A stretch of DNA of 64,000 nucleotides, taken from the NCBI GenBank assembly GCA_034933285.1, contig JAYFNT010000009.1:285746-349745 (forward strand), given 5' to 3'. The translations under genes were made by a program, and so were the position numbers. The notes under the pieces are model-generated. The model ran no database searches. It worked only from the letters and a program-made list of their open reading frames with translations, and had not been told where the DNA came from. The DNA is from RPRC01 sp034933285. Its GTDB lineage: Bacteria; Desulfobacterota; Desulfuromonadia; Geobacterales; Geobacteraceae. Of this stretch, positions 44,546 through 54,012 are shown in pieces; the stretch's first letter is position 1, and each line of letters opens with the position of its first letter.

Positions 44546-44574
44546 TTGACTTTATATGTCGTATACATTAAATT
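44546..44574 (+). promoter_or_regulatory. Sigma-70 type promoter of purM-purN
   Basis: TTGACT (44546-44551) and TAAATT (44569-44574) are 17 nt apart. A start near 44581 would give a leader of about 25 nt to the purM GTG. The spacer contains ATGT-N5-ACAT, a possible but unproven operator. Confidence 0.55.
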
Positions 44575-44604
44575 AATGCGTTTCTTTTATTTCAGGAGGA
44601 GCTT

Positions 44605-45654
44605 GTGTCAGACAGCGGTAAGGTTACCTACAAGGATGCCGGAGTGGATATCGATTCCGGCAATACATTCGTAAAAATGATAAAACCCCTGGTGAAGTCA
44701 ACGTACCGGCCTGAGGTCATAGCAGACCTCGGCGGTTTCGGGGGTCTTTTTTCCCTAAACATGACAAAATATCGCCAGCCGGTGCTTGTTTCGGGGACCG
44801 ACGGCGTCGGAACCAAGCTGAAGCTTGCTTTCATGGCGGACAAACACGATACGGTCGGCATCGACCTGGTTGCCATGTGCGTCAACGACATCATTGTGCA
44901 GGGTGCGGAGCCGCTTTTCTTCCTTGATTATCTTGCAACCGGGCGGCTCGAACCGGAAAAGGCCTCGGAGATTGTCAAGGGCATCGCCAATGGCTGCTCC
45001 CAGGCCGGTTGCTCGCTGATCGGAGGCGAGACCGCGGAAATGCCCGGTTTCTACTCGGATGGCGAATACGACCTGGCTGGATTCGCGGTGGGTGTCGTGG
45101 ATCGTGACAACATAATCGATGGTTCTTCAATTACCGTCGGCAACAAGCTTATCGGCATCGCTTCAAGTGGTCTGCACAGCAACGGGTATTCCCTGGCCCG
45201 CAAAGTATTCTTCGAAATGATGGGTCTCAAGATCGATGGAGTCCTTCCCGGACTGGGTACCACGCTGGGCGAAGCGCTTCTTGCCCCGACACGCATCTAT
45301 GTGAAGACCATCCTCAATCTGCTGCGCGACTTCCGCATCAACGGCATCGCCCACATAACCGGCGGCGGCCTGCTGGAAAACGTCCCCAGGATACTGCCTC
45401 ACGGATGCAGAGCCGTAATCCACAGAAATTCCTGGATGATCCCCCCTCTTTTCCTTGTACTTCAGCAGGGCGGCTCCATCGAAGACATGGAGATGTTCAG
45501 GACATTCAACTGCGGCATCGGCATGGTGCTGGCAGTCCCGGAGAACGACGCGGACGAAGTTCTTCTCCGCCTGTCCGGCTTGAACGAGCAAGCCTTCATC
45601 ATCGGGGAAATCGGCAAATGCGAAGTCGGCGGAGAGTGCGTTGAACTTGTCTGA
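44605..45654 (+). CDS. purM: Phosphoribosylformylglycinamidine cyclo-ligase (AIR synthetase)
   Basis: A 349-residue enzyme that closes the imidazole ring of AIR with ATP. Motifs include YKDAGVDIDSGN at the N-terminus, SGTDGVGTKLKLAF, MCVNDIIVQGAEPLFFLDY, GGETAEMPGFY and HITGGGLLENVPR. The start is GTG 44605 with AGGAGGAG 7 nt upstream. It overlaps purN by 14 nt. Confidence 0.97.
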   Translation: MSDSGKVTYKDAGVDIDSGNTFVKMIKPLVKSTYRPEVIADLGGFGGLFSLNMTKYRQPVLVSGTDGVGTKLKLAFMADKHDTVGIDLVAMCVNDIIVQGAEPLFFLDYLATGRLEPEKASEIVKGIANGCSQAGCSLIGGETAEMPGFYSDGEYDLAGFAVGVVDRDNIIDGSSITVGNKLIGIASSGLHSNGYSLARKVFFEMMGLKIDGVLPGLGTTLGEALLAPTRIYVKTILNLLRDFRINGIAHITGGGLLENVPRILPHGCRAVIHRNSWMIPPLFLVLQQGGSIEDMEMFRTFNCGIGMVLAVPENDADEVLLRLSGLNEQAFIIGEIGKCEVGGECVELV

Positions 45655-46342
45655 GCAATCACTCTCCAAAGCAGCCCCCGGCACCGGCAAGCGCTTTCTG
45701 AGAGTCGGCGTGCTCGTCTCAGGCAACGGCTCTAATCTTCAATCTATCATAGACCACTGCGAAGCCGGCAGCATACCGGCCGTGGTCGCCTGTGTGATCA
45801 GCAACAAGTCCGGAGCATTCGCCCTGGAAAGAGCCAGGAAGCACTCCATTCCCTGCGCCGTGTTAGATCACAAGAACTTTCCCGACCGCGAGTCGTTCGA
45901 TGCCGCAATGGTACGGATCCTCAGGGAACACAGCGTGGAACTTGTCGCCATGGCAGGCTTCAACCGCATTGTCTCGCAGGTCATGCTCGATGCTTTCCCA
46001 ATGGCCATCCTTAACATACATCCCGCCCTTCTCCCGGCTTTCCCCGGAAACCACGCCCAACGCCAGGCTGTCGAGCATGGCGTGAAGATTGCCGGATGCA
46101 CCGTTCACTTCATTGATTCGGGAACGGACAGCGGCCCCATCATTACCCAGGCCGCGGTGCCTGTTCTCTCCAGCGACACCGAAGAGACCCTTTCGCGACG
46201 CATTCTCAAAGAGGAGCACAAGATATATCCAGCGGTGATCAGGCTGTACGCGGAGGGGCGGATCAGGGTCGAAGGCCGCCTGGTGCTCATATCCCGGTCT
46301 CCGGAGCCTGCCGATCGTTTTCTGGAAAACCCGCCTCTCTGA
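45641..46342 (+). CDS. purN: Phosphoribosylglycinamide formyltransferase
   Basis: A 233-residue 10-formyl-THF-dependent GAR transformylase. Motifs are VGVLVSGNGSNLQSI, VAMAGFNRIVS and LNIHPALLPAFPG, and the folate-binding Asp region GTDSGPII. The start is TTG 45641 inside the purM 3' end, with GGAGAG upstream; it could also start at the GTG of VGVLVSG, 24 codons further on. Its 3' end overlaps the convergent ykgJ-like gene by 56 nt. Confidence 0.95.
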   Translation: MNLSEQSLSKAAPGTGKRFLRVGVLVSGNGSNLQSIIDHCEAGSIPAVVACVISNKSGAFALERARKHSIPCAVLDHKNFPDRESFDAAMVRILREHSVELVAMAGFNRIVSQVMLDAFPMAILNIHPALLPAFPGNHAQRQAVEHGVKIAGCTVHFIDSGTDSGPIITQAAVPVLSSDTEETLSRRILKEEHKIYPAVIRLYAEGRIRVEGRLVLISRSPEPADRFLENPPL

Positions 46343-47027
46343 CTTTCCCTGCATTTTTCAACCACCAGTCCTTCCAGTCGAAGCTCTTCAGATCGACAAG
46401 CACCGCCAGTGGAATCAGGGTGTCCAGCTCATTCAATTCCTTGCCCATAAGAAAATCGGTAAGCCTGCGGAATATCGACAACTCCTCCTTGAAGCAAGCC
46501 CTGAATCCCCAGCGCAGCTCCGGGCGGGAAAGCGGATCTTCGGCAGTGTAGTTCAGCGTACACCATTCGTCGTGCATGATTTCGCCTGATTCATCCACGA
46601 GCGGGATGCCGTGAAGGCGGCAGGTCATGGGGCGATAACGGTATACAAGGCAAAGACCGTCATCACCGAGCAGCGGACAAGGAGTCTCGTCATCGTCCGG
46701 CATCAGCGCTTCCCAATCTTCTTCCGGACGCACGTTCAACATGTAGGGAGGTTCCAATTCCGGCCAGATCTCCCTCAGACACGCAAGCCTCCCGGCAGCA
46801 AAACCCATGGCACGACGGCGCAAACCGGGTTCCAGAAGTTCAACCCCACGCCGCATGTACATGGCGTCAAGCAGCGTGACGTCAAAGAGACCCCGGCAGC
46901 ATTCGGAACAGCCTCCGGCACAGGCAATGTTCTTCCCGTCTCCGGCAATCGACCGCGCAAACCATTCATCAACGGTTTCCAGCAATTTCCCATAGTCATC
47001 AAGAATGGCATCCAAAGGTGTCTTCAT
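46287..47027 (-). CDS. YkgJ-family cysteine cluster protein
   Basis: A 246-residue soluble protein of the CxxCxxCC (UPF0153/YkgJ) family. The N-terminal cluster CAGGCSECCRG and later CPLLGDDGLCLVYRYRPMTCRLHG form the usual eight-Cys metal or FeS site. The function is unknown; a role in metal or FeS handling has been proposed for the family. It is separated from pyrE by a terminator and ends inside the convergent purN. The C-terminal 80 residues lack recognisable motifs. Confidence 0.82.
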   Translation of the reverse strand: MKTPLDAILDDYGKLLETVDEWFARSIAGDGKNIACAGGCSECCRGLFDVTLLDAMYMRRGVELLEPGLRRRAMGFAAGRLACLREIWPELEPPYMLNVRPEEDWEALMPDDDETPCPLLGDDGLCLVYRYRPMTCRLHGIPLVDESGEIMHDEWCTLNYTAEDPLSRPELRWGFRACFKEELSIFRRLTDFLMGKELNELDTLIPLAVLVDLKSFDWKDWWLKNAGKVREAGFPENDRQAPETGI

Positions 47028-47044
47028 AATTGATCCAAACGAAA

Positions 47045-47072
47045 GGAGGCGGCGATCACCATCGCCGCCTCC
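47045..47072 (-). terminator. Terminator after pyrE (end of purine/pyrE operon)
   Basis: GGAGGCGGCGAT / ATCGCCGCCTCC is a perfect 12-bp stem with a 4-nt loop. On the minus strand it is followed by TTTCGTTT. It lies 26 nt past the pyrE stop and just before the ykgJ-like gene. Confidence 0.7.
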
Positions 47073-47097
47073 GGAATTTCAGCCTCACTACATTTCA

Positions 47098-47646
47098 TCA
47101 GGCAAGAATATCCGATTTGGTGAAAATCGACTTCAGCCAGTAGCCGGCCTTCTCGATATTCTCCCTGCCGCCCTCTTCGCGGTCCACCAGCGTGACGACT
47201 CCCAGCACGGTCATGCCCTCTTCCTCGGCCCTTTTTATGGCTTTCAGTGACGAGCCTCCGCTGGTGACCACATCTTCCACTATGACTACGCGAGCGCCGG
47301 CAAACAGGTTCTTCCTCCCTTCCAGCCAGGCGCCGGTGCCGTGCCCCTTCGGTTCCTTGCGGATGATGAAGGCAGGCATGGGACGTCCCTCGATAAAGCT
47401 GGTAAGAGACAGCGCCGTTGCAATAGGGTCTGCGCCAAGCGTAAGTCCGCCCACGCCATCGATATGTTCCACATCCCGGATCGCGGAGAAAAAGAGCCTG
47501 CCGGTAAGGTAGGAGCCTTCAGGATGCAGGGTAGTCTGCTTGCCATCGAAATAAAAGTCGCTCTCGACTCCGGAGGAGAGAACCACCTTTCTTTTTTCGT
47601 AGGATTTTTCGAGTATAATCTGTTTCAGTCTTTCGCGGTCGGTCAT
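47098..47646 (-). CDS. pyrE: Orotate phosphoribosyltransferase
   Basis: A 182-residue phosphoribosyltransferase that makes OMP from orotate and PRPP. The PRPP loop is in RVVIVEDVVTSGGSSLKAI and the dimer loop lysines in FIIRKEPKGHGTG. GKQTTLHPEGSYL is typical of this branch. It closes the purine operon 9 nt after purF, so purine and pyrimidine synthesis are joined in one transcript. Confidence 0.96.
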   Translation of the reverse strand: MTDRERLKQIILEKSYEKRKVVLSSGVESDFYFDGKQTTLHPEGSYLTGRLFFSAIRDVEHIDGVGGLTLGADPIATALSLTSFIEGRPMPAFIIRKEPKGHGTGAWLEGRKNLFAGARVVIVEDVVTSGGSSLKAIKRAEEEGMTVLGVVTLVDREEGGRENIEKAGYWLKSIFTKSDILA

Positions 47647-47655
47647 TTCGGTGTT

Positions 47656-49065
47656 TCACTCCTTGTTGAACAGTCCAAGCTGGGATTCGGGGCTCATGAA
47701 CGGAAACTTGACCGGATAGCCCCCGGTGAAGCAAGCGGTGCAATAATGGGTATTTTCCGTCCCGACCGCCTTGATCAGGCCCTCTTCGGAAAGGTATCCA
47801 AGCGAGTCTGCGGTTATGTAACGGCGTATTTCATCCACGGTATGGGATGATGATATGAGCTCTTTCCGGGTAGGCGTGTCGATGCCGTAGTAACATGGGT
47901 AACCGGTGGGCGGCGCGGAGATGAGGGCATGCACTTCCTTGGCCCCGGCACTTCGGATCATCTTTACGATCTTCCTGGAAGTCGTGCCCCTGACGATTGA
48001 ATCGTCAATGACTATCACCCGCTTGCCCTCGATAATGTCACGCACCGGATTGAGTTTTATCTTCACTCCGAAGTGGCGTATGGACTGCTGGGGTTCGATG
48101 AAGGTACGCCCGACATAATGATTGCGCATCAGTCCGAATTCGAACCTGATCCCCGACTCCTGGGCATATCCCAGCGCCGCCGGCACGCCGGAATCCGGAA
48201 CCGGAATGACGATGTCTGCTTCCAGTCGGTGCTCGCGCGCCAGTTCCCGTCCGAGTTCCTTTCTCACCATGTAGACGTTTTTGCCGAAGATGTATGAATC
48301 AGGGCGGGCAAAATAGACGAATTCGAAAATACATGGCGTAGGCTTGACCTTCTTGAACGGAAAATGGGATGTTATGCCGTTTTCGTCAATGATGACCACT
48401 TCCCCCGGTTCGATCTCCCTGATGAAGGTGGCCTCGATGAGATCCAGCGCACAGGTTTCGGATGCCACCACGTAGGCGCCCCCTCTTTTGCCCAGGCAGA
48501 GCGGCCTGAAACCGTTGGGGTCCCTCACCGCGACCATCTGGGTCTCGTTCATAAAGAGCAGGCAGTAGGCGCCTTCCATCCGGACCAGCGACTCGGTTAT
48601 GCGGTCAAGGAGAGAGCTGGCCTTCGACATGGCGAGGAGATGAATTATGATCTCCGTATCCATGGTGGTCTGGAAAATGGATCCCCATGCCTCCAGTTCG
48701 TCCTTTACCAGCTGCGCATTGACGATATTACCGTTATGTGCCACTGCGATGGACCCGCGCGAGTAATTCACCATGATCGGCTGAACGTTCTTCAGTACCG
48801 ACGACCCGGTGGTCGAATAGCGGACGTGGCCTATGGCGGACTTGCCCGGCAGGTACTTGAAAACCTCCTGGTTGCCGAAAACATCAGCCACAAGCCCCAT
48901 GCTCTTGTGTGAATGGAGACCGTTCCCATCCGACGATACGATCCCGCAGCTTTCCTGGCCGCGATGCTGGAGGGCATAGAGCCCGAGATACGTCAGGTTG
49001 GCCGCCTCGATATGGTTGAATACTCCGAATATGCCGCACTCTTCTTCTGGTCTTGCAAAGTTCAT
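47656..49065 (-). CDS. purF: Amidophosphoribosyltransferase
   Basis: A 469-residue first enzyme of purine synthesis. Starting at ATG 49065 gives MNFARPEEECGIFGVF; the nucleophile is Cys10, so a short propeptide must be removed as in the B. subtilis type. The C-terminal half has the PRPP motif VIVIDDSIVRGTTSRKIVKMIR. Cysteines in ISAPPTGYPCYYGID and HYCTACFTGGYP suggest the [4Fe-4S] cluster of the Bacillus-type enzyme. A GTG ten codons upstream is less likely. Confidence 0.96.
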   Translation of the reverse strand: MNFARPEEECGIFGVFNHIEAANLTYLGLYALQHRGQESCGIVSSDGNGLHSHKSMGLVADVFGNQEVFKYLPGKSAIGHVRYSTTGSSVLKNVQPIMVNYSRGSIAVAHNGNIVNAQLVKDELEAWGSIFQTTMDTEIIIHLLAMSKASSLLDRITESLVRMEGAYCLLFMNETQMVAVRDPNGFRPLCLGKRGGAYVVASETCALDLIEATFIREIEPGEVVIIDENGITSHFPFKKVKPTPCIFEFVYFARPDSYIFGKNVYMVRKELGRELAREHRLEADIVIPVPDSGVPAALGYAQESGIRFEFGLMRNHYVGRTFIEPQQSIRHFGVKIKLNPVRDIIEGKRVIVIDDSIVRGTTSRKIVKMIRSAGAKEVHALISAPPTGYPCYYGIDTPTRKELISSSHTVDEIRRYITADSLGYLSEEGLIKAVGTENTHYCTACFTGGYPVKFPFMSPESQLGLFNKE

Positions 49066-49110
49066 CAGCGTACCTGTTCTCCATTGCTGTGCCACACGTT
49101 GTCTTATCCG

Positions 49111-49938
49111 TCAGATCAGGCTTTTCTTTACATAATCGACTGCGTTGCGGAAGAGAATGAGCCCGTCCCCCTCTTCCGGCAGATCCTCCCGCGTCCAGCG
49201 GGGGTGGTTCGTGCGATGCAGGTATGCCTCTGGATGGGGCATCAACCCCATTAGCCGGCCTGTCTCGTCACAGAGACCCGCAATTGCGTTCATTGAACCA
49301 TTGGGGTTCAGGGGGAAATCCATTGTGGCGGAAATGAAACCGGGGTCGGAATACTTCAGCACCGCCAGGTTGAGTGCCTCGATCTTCTCCAGAATCCGGG
49401 GAGATTCCACGTAAAATTTTCCTTCGCCATGGCGAATGGGGAGATAAATGCCGCCTTCGATGCCCCTGGTAAACACGGATGGCGAGTCGGGGTTGCTCTT
49501 GAGATAGACCCAGCGGTCCTGGAAACGGCCGCAGTCATTGAAAGTCAGGCTGGCGACCTGGTCCAGGTAGCGTCCTTCCAGGGCCGGGAGAAGTCCCATC
49601 TTCACCATCAGCTGGAAACCGTTGCAGACGCCCAGTATCAGCTTTCCGTCTTCGATGAAACGAAGGAACTGGTCAATGAGATGTCCGTTGGAGCCTTCCA
49701 CCCGGGCGTACTTCAGCCTGTTTGCCTGGGCTTTTGCGCTTCCCAGGTCGTCACCGTCCAGGAACCCGCCGGTGAGATTCAGGAAATGAAAATCATCGAG
49801 ACGTACTTCACCGTAGAGAAGCTCCGAGATGTGGGCGATCTTCACTTCGTCGAACCCGGCGAGGCGGCAGGCATGGGCCGCCTCCATCTCGCAATTGGTG
49901 CCGTTCCCGGTCAGTACGATTGCTTTTGCCTTGGTCAT
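49111..49938 (-). CDS. purQ: Phosphoribosylformylglycinamidine synthase glutaminase subunit
   Basis: A 275-residue class I amidotransferase. The elbow GVCNGFQLM holds the catalytic Cys, and GLMPHPEAYLHR supplies the His and Glu. It is longer than the 220-230-residue Bacillus PurQ and matches the longer branch found with fused PurSL. It supplies ammonia to PurL, encoded 1 nt upstream. Confidence 0.94.
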   Translation of the reverse strand: MTKAKAIVLTGNGTNCEMEAAHACRLAGFDEVKIAHISELLYGEVRLDDFHFLNLTGGFLDGDDLGSAKAQANRLKYARVEGSNGHLIDQFLRFIEDGKLILGVCNGFQLMVKMGLLPALEGRYLDQVASLTFNDCGRFQDRWVYLKSNPDSPSVFTRGIEGGIYLPIRHGEGKFYVESPRILEKIEALNLAVLKYSDPGFISATMDFPLNPNGSMNAIAGLCDETGRLMGLMPHPEAYLHRTNHPRWTREDLPEEGDGLILFRNAVDYVKKSLI

Positions 49939-49939
49939 G

Positions 49940-52930
49940 TCACAACTCCCTCAAGGGGCTCTGCCACGCCTCTTTGAGGTCGTTGATATCCCCTTTCAAT
50001 ACCACCGATCCCCGCAGACCGGTTATGGTCAGCATCGGGTCATCGGAGACGATGCCGATTCTGGAAAAACAATTTCCGGCCATTGTTTCCTCAAATTTCG
50101 CCTGGTTTTCGGGTCTGACCGTGACCAGGTGGCGGGATGCCGATTCGGAAAACAGCAGGACTTCGTCGCGCCTGTCGCATGCCACTCCGGAAAATACTAC
50201 GCGGCTCAGATCGATGTTCAGGCCTAACCCGCCTGCAAAGGCAGTTTCGGCCAGGGCGACCGCCAGTCCGCCGTCGGAGAGGTCGTGGCAGGATGCTACC
50301 AGCCCCTTTCCAACGGCTGCCGAATAGGCGCGATAGCGTTTCAGGGCGCTTACAGGATCCACAATGGGAACCCGGTTGCCGGTGTATCCCTTTGCCGCAT
50401 AGTATTCCGAGCCGCCCAGTTCGAAAGCGGTCCTGCCCAGCAGGTAGACTATGTCGCCGGGCCGTTTTGCATCCATGGTAACCGCTTTTCTTACGTCATC
50501 CATTTTGCCGATCACGGAGAAAAGCACTGTTGGCGGTATGGATATCTTCGTCACACCGTCGAAAAAATCATTCTTCATTGAATCCTTGCCGGAGATGAGA
50601 GGTATGCCGAATGCCACGCAATAATCGTAGAGCGCCTTGTTGGCCCGCACCAGCTGAGCCATCTTGTATTCGCCGTCCGGGGTCTTTTCCGACTTGACCG
50701 GATCGCACCAGCAGAAGTTGTCAAGTCCTGCCACCAGGTCCAGCGATCCCCCGACGGCCACGTAGTTCCGCAAGCCTTCGTCAATGGCATTGGCCATCAT
50801 GTGATAGGTGTCTATGTCGCTGTAACGCGGGCATATCCCGTGTGAAACCACCACCCCCTCGAACGAGTCCAGGAGCGGTCGATGGATAGCAGCGTCCGAT
50901 GGGCCGTCATCAGCAACACCCGTAAAAGGCTTTACAACGCTTCCACCCTGGACTTCATGATCGTATCGCCGCACAACGGACTCTTTCGAACAGATGTTCA
51001 ACGCTGAGAGCAGACTTTTCAGTTCATTTGTTAAATCGTCACGGTCAACGGGACGCGGCTCGGGATGCCGTTTCACTTCCCAGACACCGCGCATCCGCAT
51101 GGGCGGCAGACCTTCATGGAGGAACTCGATCGGAAGGTAGGCAACGTTTTTTTGCCCGTAACAGATATGGAAAAATCCGCTGTCAGTGAATTCCCCCAGC
51201 ACCGTTGCTTCGACACCCATTTTCGCGGCCAGCGCCATGAAATCATCGATTTTCCCCGGCGGAACCGCCAGGCTCATCCGCTCCTGCGCTTCGGAAATGA
51301 GGATTTCCCAGGGGTCCAGTCCAGGGTATTTGAGGGGGGCTTTTTCGAGGTCCAGCCTGCATCCGCCGCATTCTTTGGCCATTTCTCCGATTGATGATGA
51401 AAGGCCGCCCGCGCCGTTGTCGGTTATGAAGTTGTACAGGCCGAGATCACGCGCTTTCAAGAGGCAGTCGGTCATTCTTTTCTGTGTGATGGGGTCACCG
51501 ATCTGCACTGCGGATACGGGTGATGACTCGCTGAGCTCTTCGGAAGAAAAAGTTGCGCCGTGGATGCCGTCCTTGCCGATGCGTCCGCCGGTCATGACGA
51601 TGAGATCGCCGGGATTGATGGATTTCAGATGGGAAGGCTCGCCGTTTATCACGGCAGGCATGAAACCGGCTGTGCCGCAGAACACCAGGGGCTTTCCGGC
51701 AAAGCGGTCATCGAAAACCAGTGACCCGTTGACGGTCGGGATGCCGCTCTTGTTGCCGCCATGCTCCACGCCCTCCACGACACCCTCGTAAATACGCCGG
51801 GGATGGAGAAGCCTGGGCGGCAGCGGCTTTTCGTAAAAAGGTGAAGCAAAACAGAAGACATCGGTGTTGAAGATGAGCCTGGCGCCCTTTCCTGTGCCGA
51901 AGGGGTCGCGGTTCACGCCGACGATTCCGGTAAGAGCCCCTCCGTAAGGGTCGAGGGCACTCGGAGAGTTGTGAGTCTCGACCTTGAAAACCAGAGAATG
52001 CTCATCATTGAATTTTATGACGCCGGCATTGTCCTTGAAGACCGAAAGGCAGAAATCCTTCCCGCCCAGATTCTCGCGGACTTTTTTCGTAGCACCCTGA
52101 ATATATGTCTTGAAAAGTGAGCGTATCTCTTCCCGGTTGCCCTTTTCGTCCAGGTATTCGATGTCCCCGGAGAAAATCTTGTGCTTGCAGTGTTCGGACC
52201 AGGTCTGTGCCAGGGCTTCCAGCTCCACATCGGTAGGATTTGCGCTGAGGCCGAACTTTTTTCTCTGCGCTATGTTCTCTTCATTCCTGAAGTACGCCTG
52301 GATTATCTTCATCTCTTCGAGAGTCAGAGCCAGCACCCCGTCCCGGCTGATGGCGATGAGTTCATCGTCGGATACGTTCAGGTCGATTTCCCGCACAGTG
52401 GCCCGAGTCTCGCCGGTTACTTTGGGAACCTTGAGAAGAGCCGTCTTGCCGGCGGAGAACGAGGAGTAATCCATGATCTGGTAGCGCTGGATCAGCGTGT
52501 TGCAGAGAAGGCCGGTGGCTATCTCCTCCACATCCTTTTCACCCAGGCTTCCCTTGAGCAGGTATTGGACCGAGGTATAGACACCCTCCCCTTCCTGTAG
52601 GGGCCGGCCGGTTACATGGCCGATTGCCTCCCGGGCGGTGCGGCCGACATTGTCCGTCACGCCGGGGCGAAAGCCCACCTCCACCAGGTAGTCGAAATCA
52701 TGGGGCGAGTGGCTGTCTACGGCAGCTTCCTGGATAACGCGGTCACAGAGCGGCTCCGTTGCCACAGCCCGCAGTTCTTCGGCGGTGAGTTCCGCATCTA
52801 TGGTATAGACATCCACTGTGCGTACAGATGTGACCGGTAGATGGAGAAAATGCTCTATCTCCCGGCGGATCCTCTCACCGCGGGCGTCGCGAACCTGATC
52901 CTTGAGGCTGACTTCTATTCTGTGGGGCAT
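49940..52930 (-). CDS. purL: Phosphoribosylformylglycinamidine synthase, PurS-PurL fusion
   Basis: A 996-residue protein. The first ~170 residues look like two PurS-like units (IEVSLKDQVRDARGERIRREI and DYLVEVGFRPGVTDNVGRTAREAI). The PurL synthetase part follows, with TWSEHCKHKIF, ETHNSPSALDPYGGALTGIVGVNRD, ITDNGAGGLSSSIGEMA and CHDLSDGGLAVALAETAFAGG. It makes FGAM from FGAR with ATP and ammonia from PurQ. It thus unites the S and L subunits that are separate in Bacillus. Its start overlaps mscS by 16 nt. Confidence 0.95.
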   Translation of the reverse strand: MPHRIEVSLKDQVRDARGERIRREIEHFLHLPVTSVRTVDVYTIDAELTAEELRAVATEPLCDRVIQEAAVDSHSPHDFDYLVEVGFRPGVTDNVGRTAREAIGHVTGRPLQEGEGVYTSVQYLLKGSLGEKDVEEIATGLLCNTLIQRYQIMDYSSFSAGKTALLKVPKVTGETRATVREIDLNVSDDELIAISRDGVLALTLEEMKIIQAYFRNEENIAQRKKFGLSANPTDVELEALAQTWSEHCKHKIFSGDIEYLDEKGNREEIRSLFKTYIQGATKKVRENLGGKDFCLSVFKDNAGVIKFNDEHSLVFKVETHNSPSALDPYGGALTGIVGVNRDPFGTGKGARLIFNTDVFCFASPFYEKPLPPRLLHPRRIYEGVVEGVEHGGNKSGIPTVNGSLVFDDRFAGKPLVFCGTAGFMPAVINGEPSHLKSINPGDLIVMTGGRIGKDGIHGATFSSEELSESSPVSAVQIGDPITQKRMTDCLLKARDLGLYNFITDNGAGGLSSSIGEMAKECGGCRLDLEKAPLKYPGLDPWEILISEAQERMSLAVPPGKIDDFMALAAKMGVEATVLGEFTDSGFFHICYGQKNVAYLPIEFLHEGLPPMRMRGVWEVKRHPEPRPVDRDDLTNELKSLLSALNICSKESVVRRYDHEVQGGSVVKPFTGVADDGPSDAAIHRPLLDSFEGVVVSHGICPRYSDIDTYHMMANAIDEGLRNYVAVGGSLDLVAGLDNFCWCDPVKSEKTPDGEYKMAQLVRANKALYDYCVAFGIPLISGKDSMKNDFFDGVTKISIPPTVLFSVIGKMDDVRKAVTMDAKRPGDIVYLLGRTAFELGGSEYYAAKGYTGNRVPIVDPVSALKRYRAYSAAVGKGLVASCHDLSDGGLAVALAETAFAGGLGLNIDLSRVVFSGVACDRRDEVLLFSESASRHLVTVRPENQAKFEETMAGNCFSRIGIVSDDPMLTITGLRGSVVLKGDINDLKEAWQSPLREL

Positions 52931-54012
52931 ATTCCTTCCCTTTCCAGCAATATCTTCCTGGTGGGATACGGTATGTCTATACCGTTCCTGGTAAACCTGC
53001 CCAATATACCGGCATTGAGACGGTCCGTAACCGGGAAGAGTTTCGTATAATCCGTCACCCAGAAAATCAGTGACATCTGCAGGGCGTTATCTCCGAAAGA
53101 AATGAAAAACGATTCCGGCGCCGGTTCGGCCAACACGTCGGGGTCTTCCTGTGCAGCCTCAACCATAACCTTTTTCACCATTGCAAGATCCGAATCATAG
53201 CTGACGCCGACGGTTATCCTGCCCTGTGACCTTATGTCCGGAAAAGCCATGTTATGCACCGTGCTGTTGCACAGCTCCGAATTGGGTATGATCAGGAGAG
53301 TGTTTTCGGGAGTTCTGATCCTGGTGCTTCTGAGGCCTATATCTACAACATCCCCGGTCTTCCCGCTGGTGAGCTGAATCCGGTCGCCTATTCTGAACGG
53401 CCTGTCGATCATCAGGGTGAACCCGGATATCATGTTGGCCAGAGTATCCTTTGCGGCAAGGCCTATGGCGAGGGAGCCGATTCCCAAAGCCGTAAGCAGT
53501 GACAGTATATCATACCCGAAATGCTTGAGAGCCACGATCAATCCGGCTCCCGCGAGAAATATCGTCGCCACCTTTCTGGCCAGGGGCATGACGTGCACGC
53601 CGACCGCAGTTCCGGTCCTTTCCTCGACCCTTCGCGAATACCAGGAAAGACACTCATCCACGGTACGGTAGGCAATATTGATGAACAACACGACATTGAT
53701 ACAGAAAACAGTACCGGCGACAAACATGTGGAGCCGCTGGGGAAGAGGCAGCGAGCGCACGCCCAGGTAGATCCCGGCAAAAAGCGTCAGAAGCTCCACG
53801 GGAGGAGATATCCTGACCAGTATCCGATCGTCCAGGTCAGTGCTGGTCAGGGCGGTTATCCTGGGAATCCAGCGGGTCAGCAGGTAACGAGCAAGAAGAG
53901 ACAGAACCCAGAAGGCAGCTACAATGAGCAAGGCGAAAATGATGCCCCTCATCCAGGCCACAACCAGGTCGCCATTCAGCCCGATATTGTAGAAATTCAG
54001 GATTTTATCCAC
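52915..54012 (-). CDS. MscS-family mechanosensitive ion channel
   Basis: A 365-residue membrane protein. Several hydrophobic segments lie in the first ~190 residues. The pore helix and beta domain follow (LGIGSLAIGLAAKDTLANMISGFTLMIDRPFRIGDRIQL), the MscS signature. It releases solutes under hypo-osmotic stress. I set the start at GTG 54012, which overlaps the purB stop by 8 nt; the ATG at 54042 lacks a ribosome site and would overlap more. It lies between purB and purL in the same operon, overlapping both. Confidence 0.85.
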   Translation of the reverse strand: MDKILNFYNIGLNGDLVVAWMRGIIFALLIVAAFWVLSLLARYLLTRWIPRITALTSTDLDDRILVRISPPVELLTLFAGIYLGVRSLPLPQRLHMFVAGTVFCINVVLFINIAYRTVDECLSWYSRRVEERTGTAVGVHVMPLARKVATIFLAGAGLIVALKHFGYDILSLLTALGIGSLAIGLAAKDTLANMISGFTLMIDRPFRIGDRIQLTSGKTGDVVDIGLRSTRIRTPENTLLIIPNSELCNSTVHNMAFPDIRSQGRITVGVSYDSDLAMVKKVMVEAAQEDPDVLAEPAPESFFISFGDNALQMSLIFWVTDYTKLFPVTDRLNAGILGRFTRNGIDIPYPTRKILLEREGICPTE

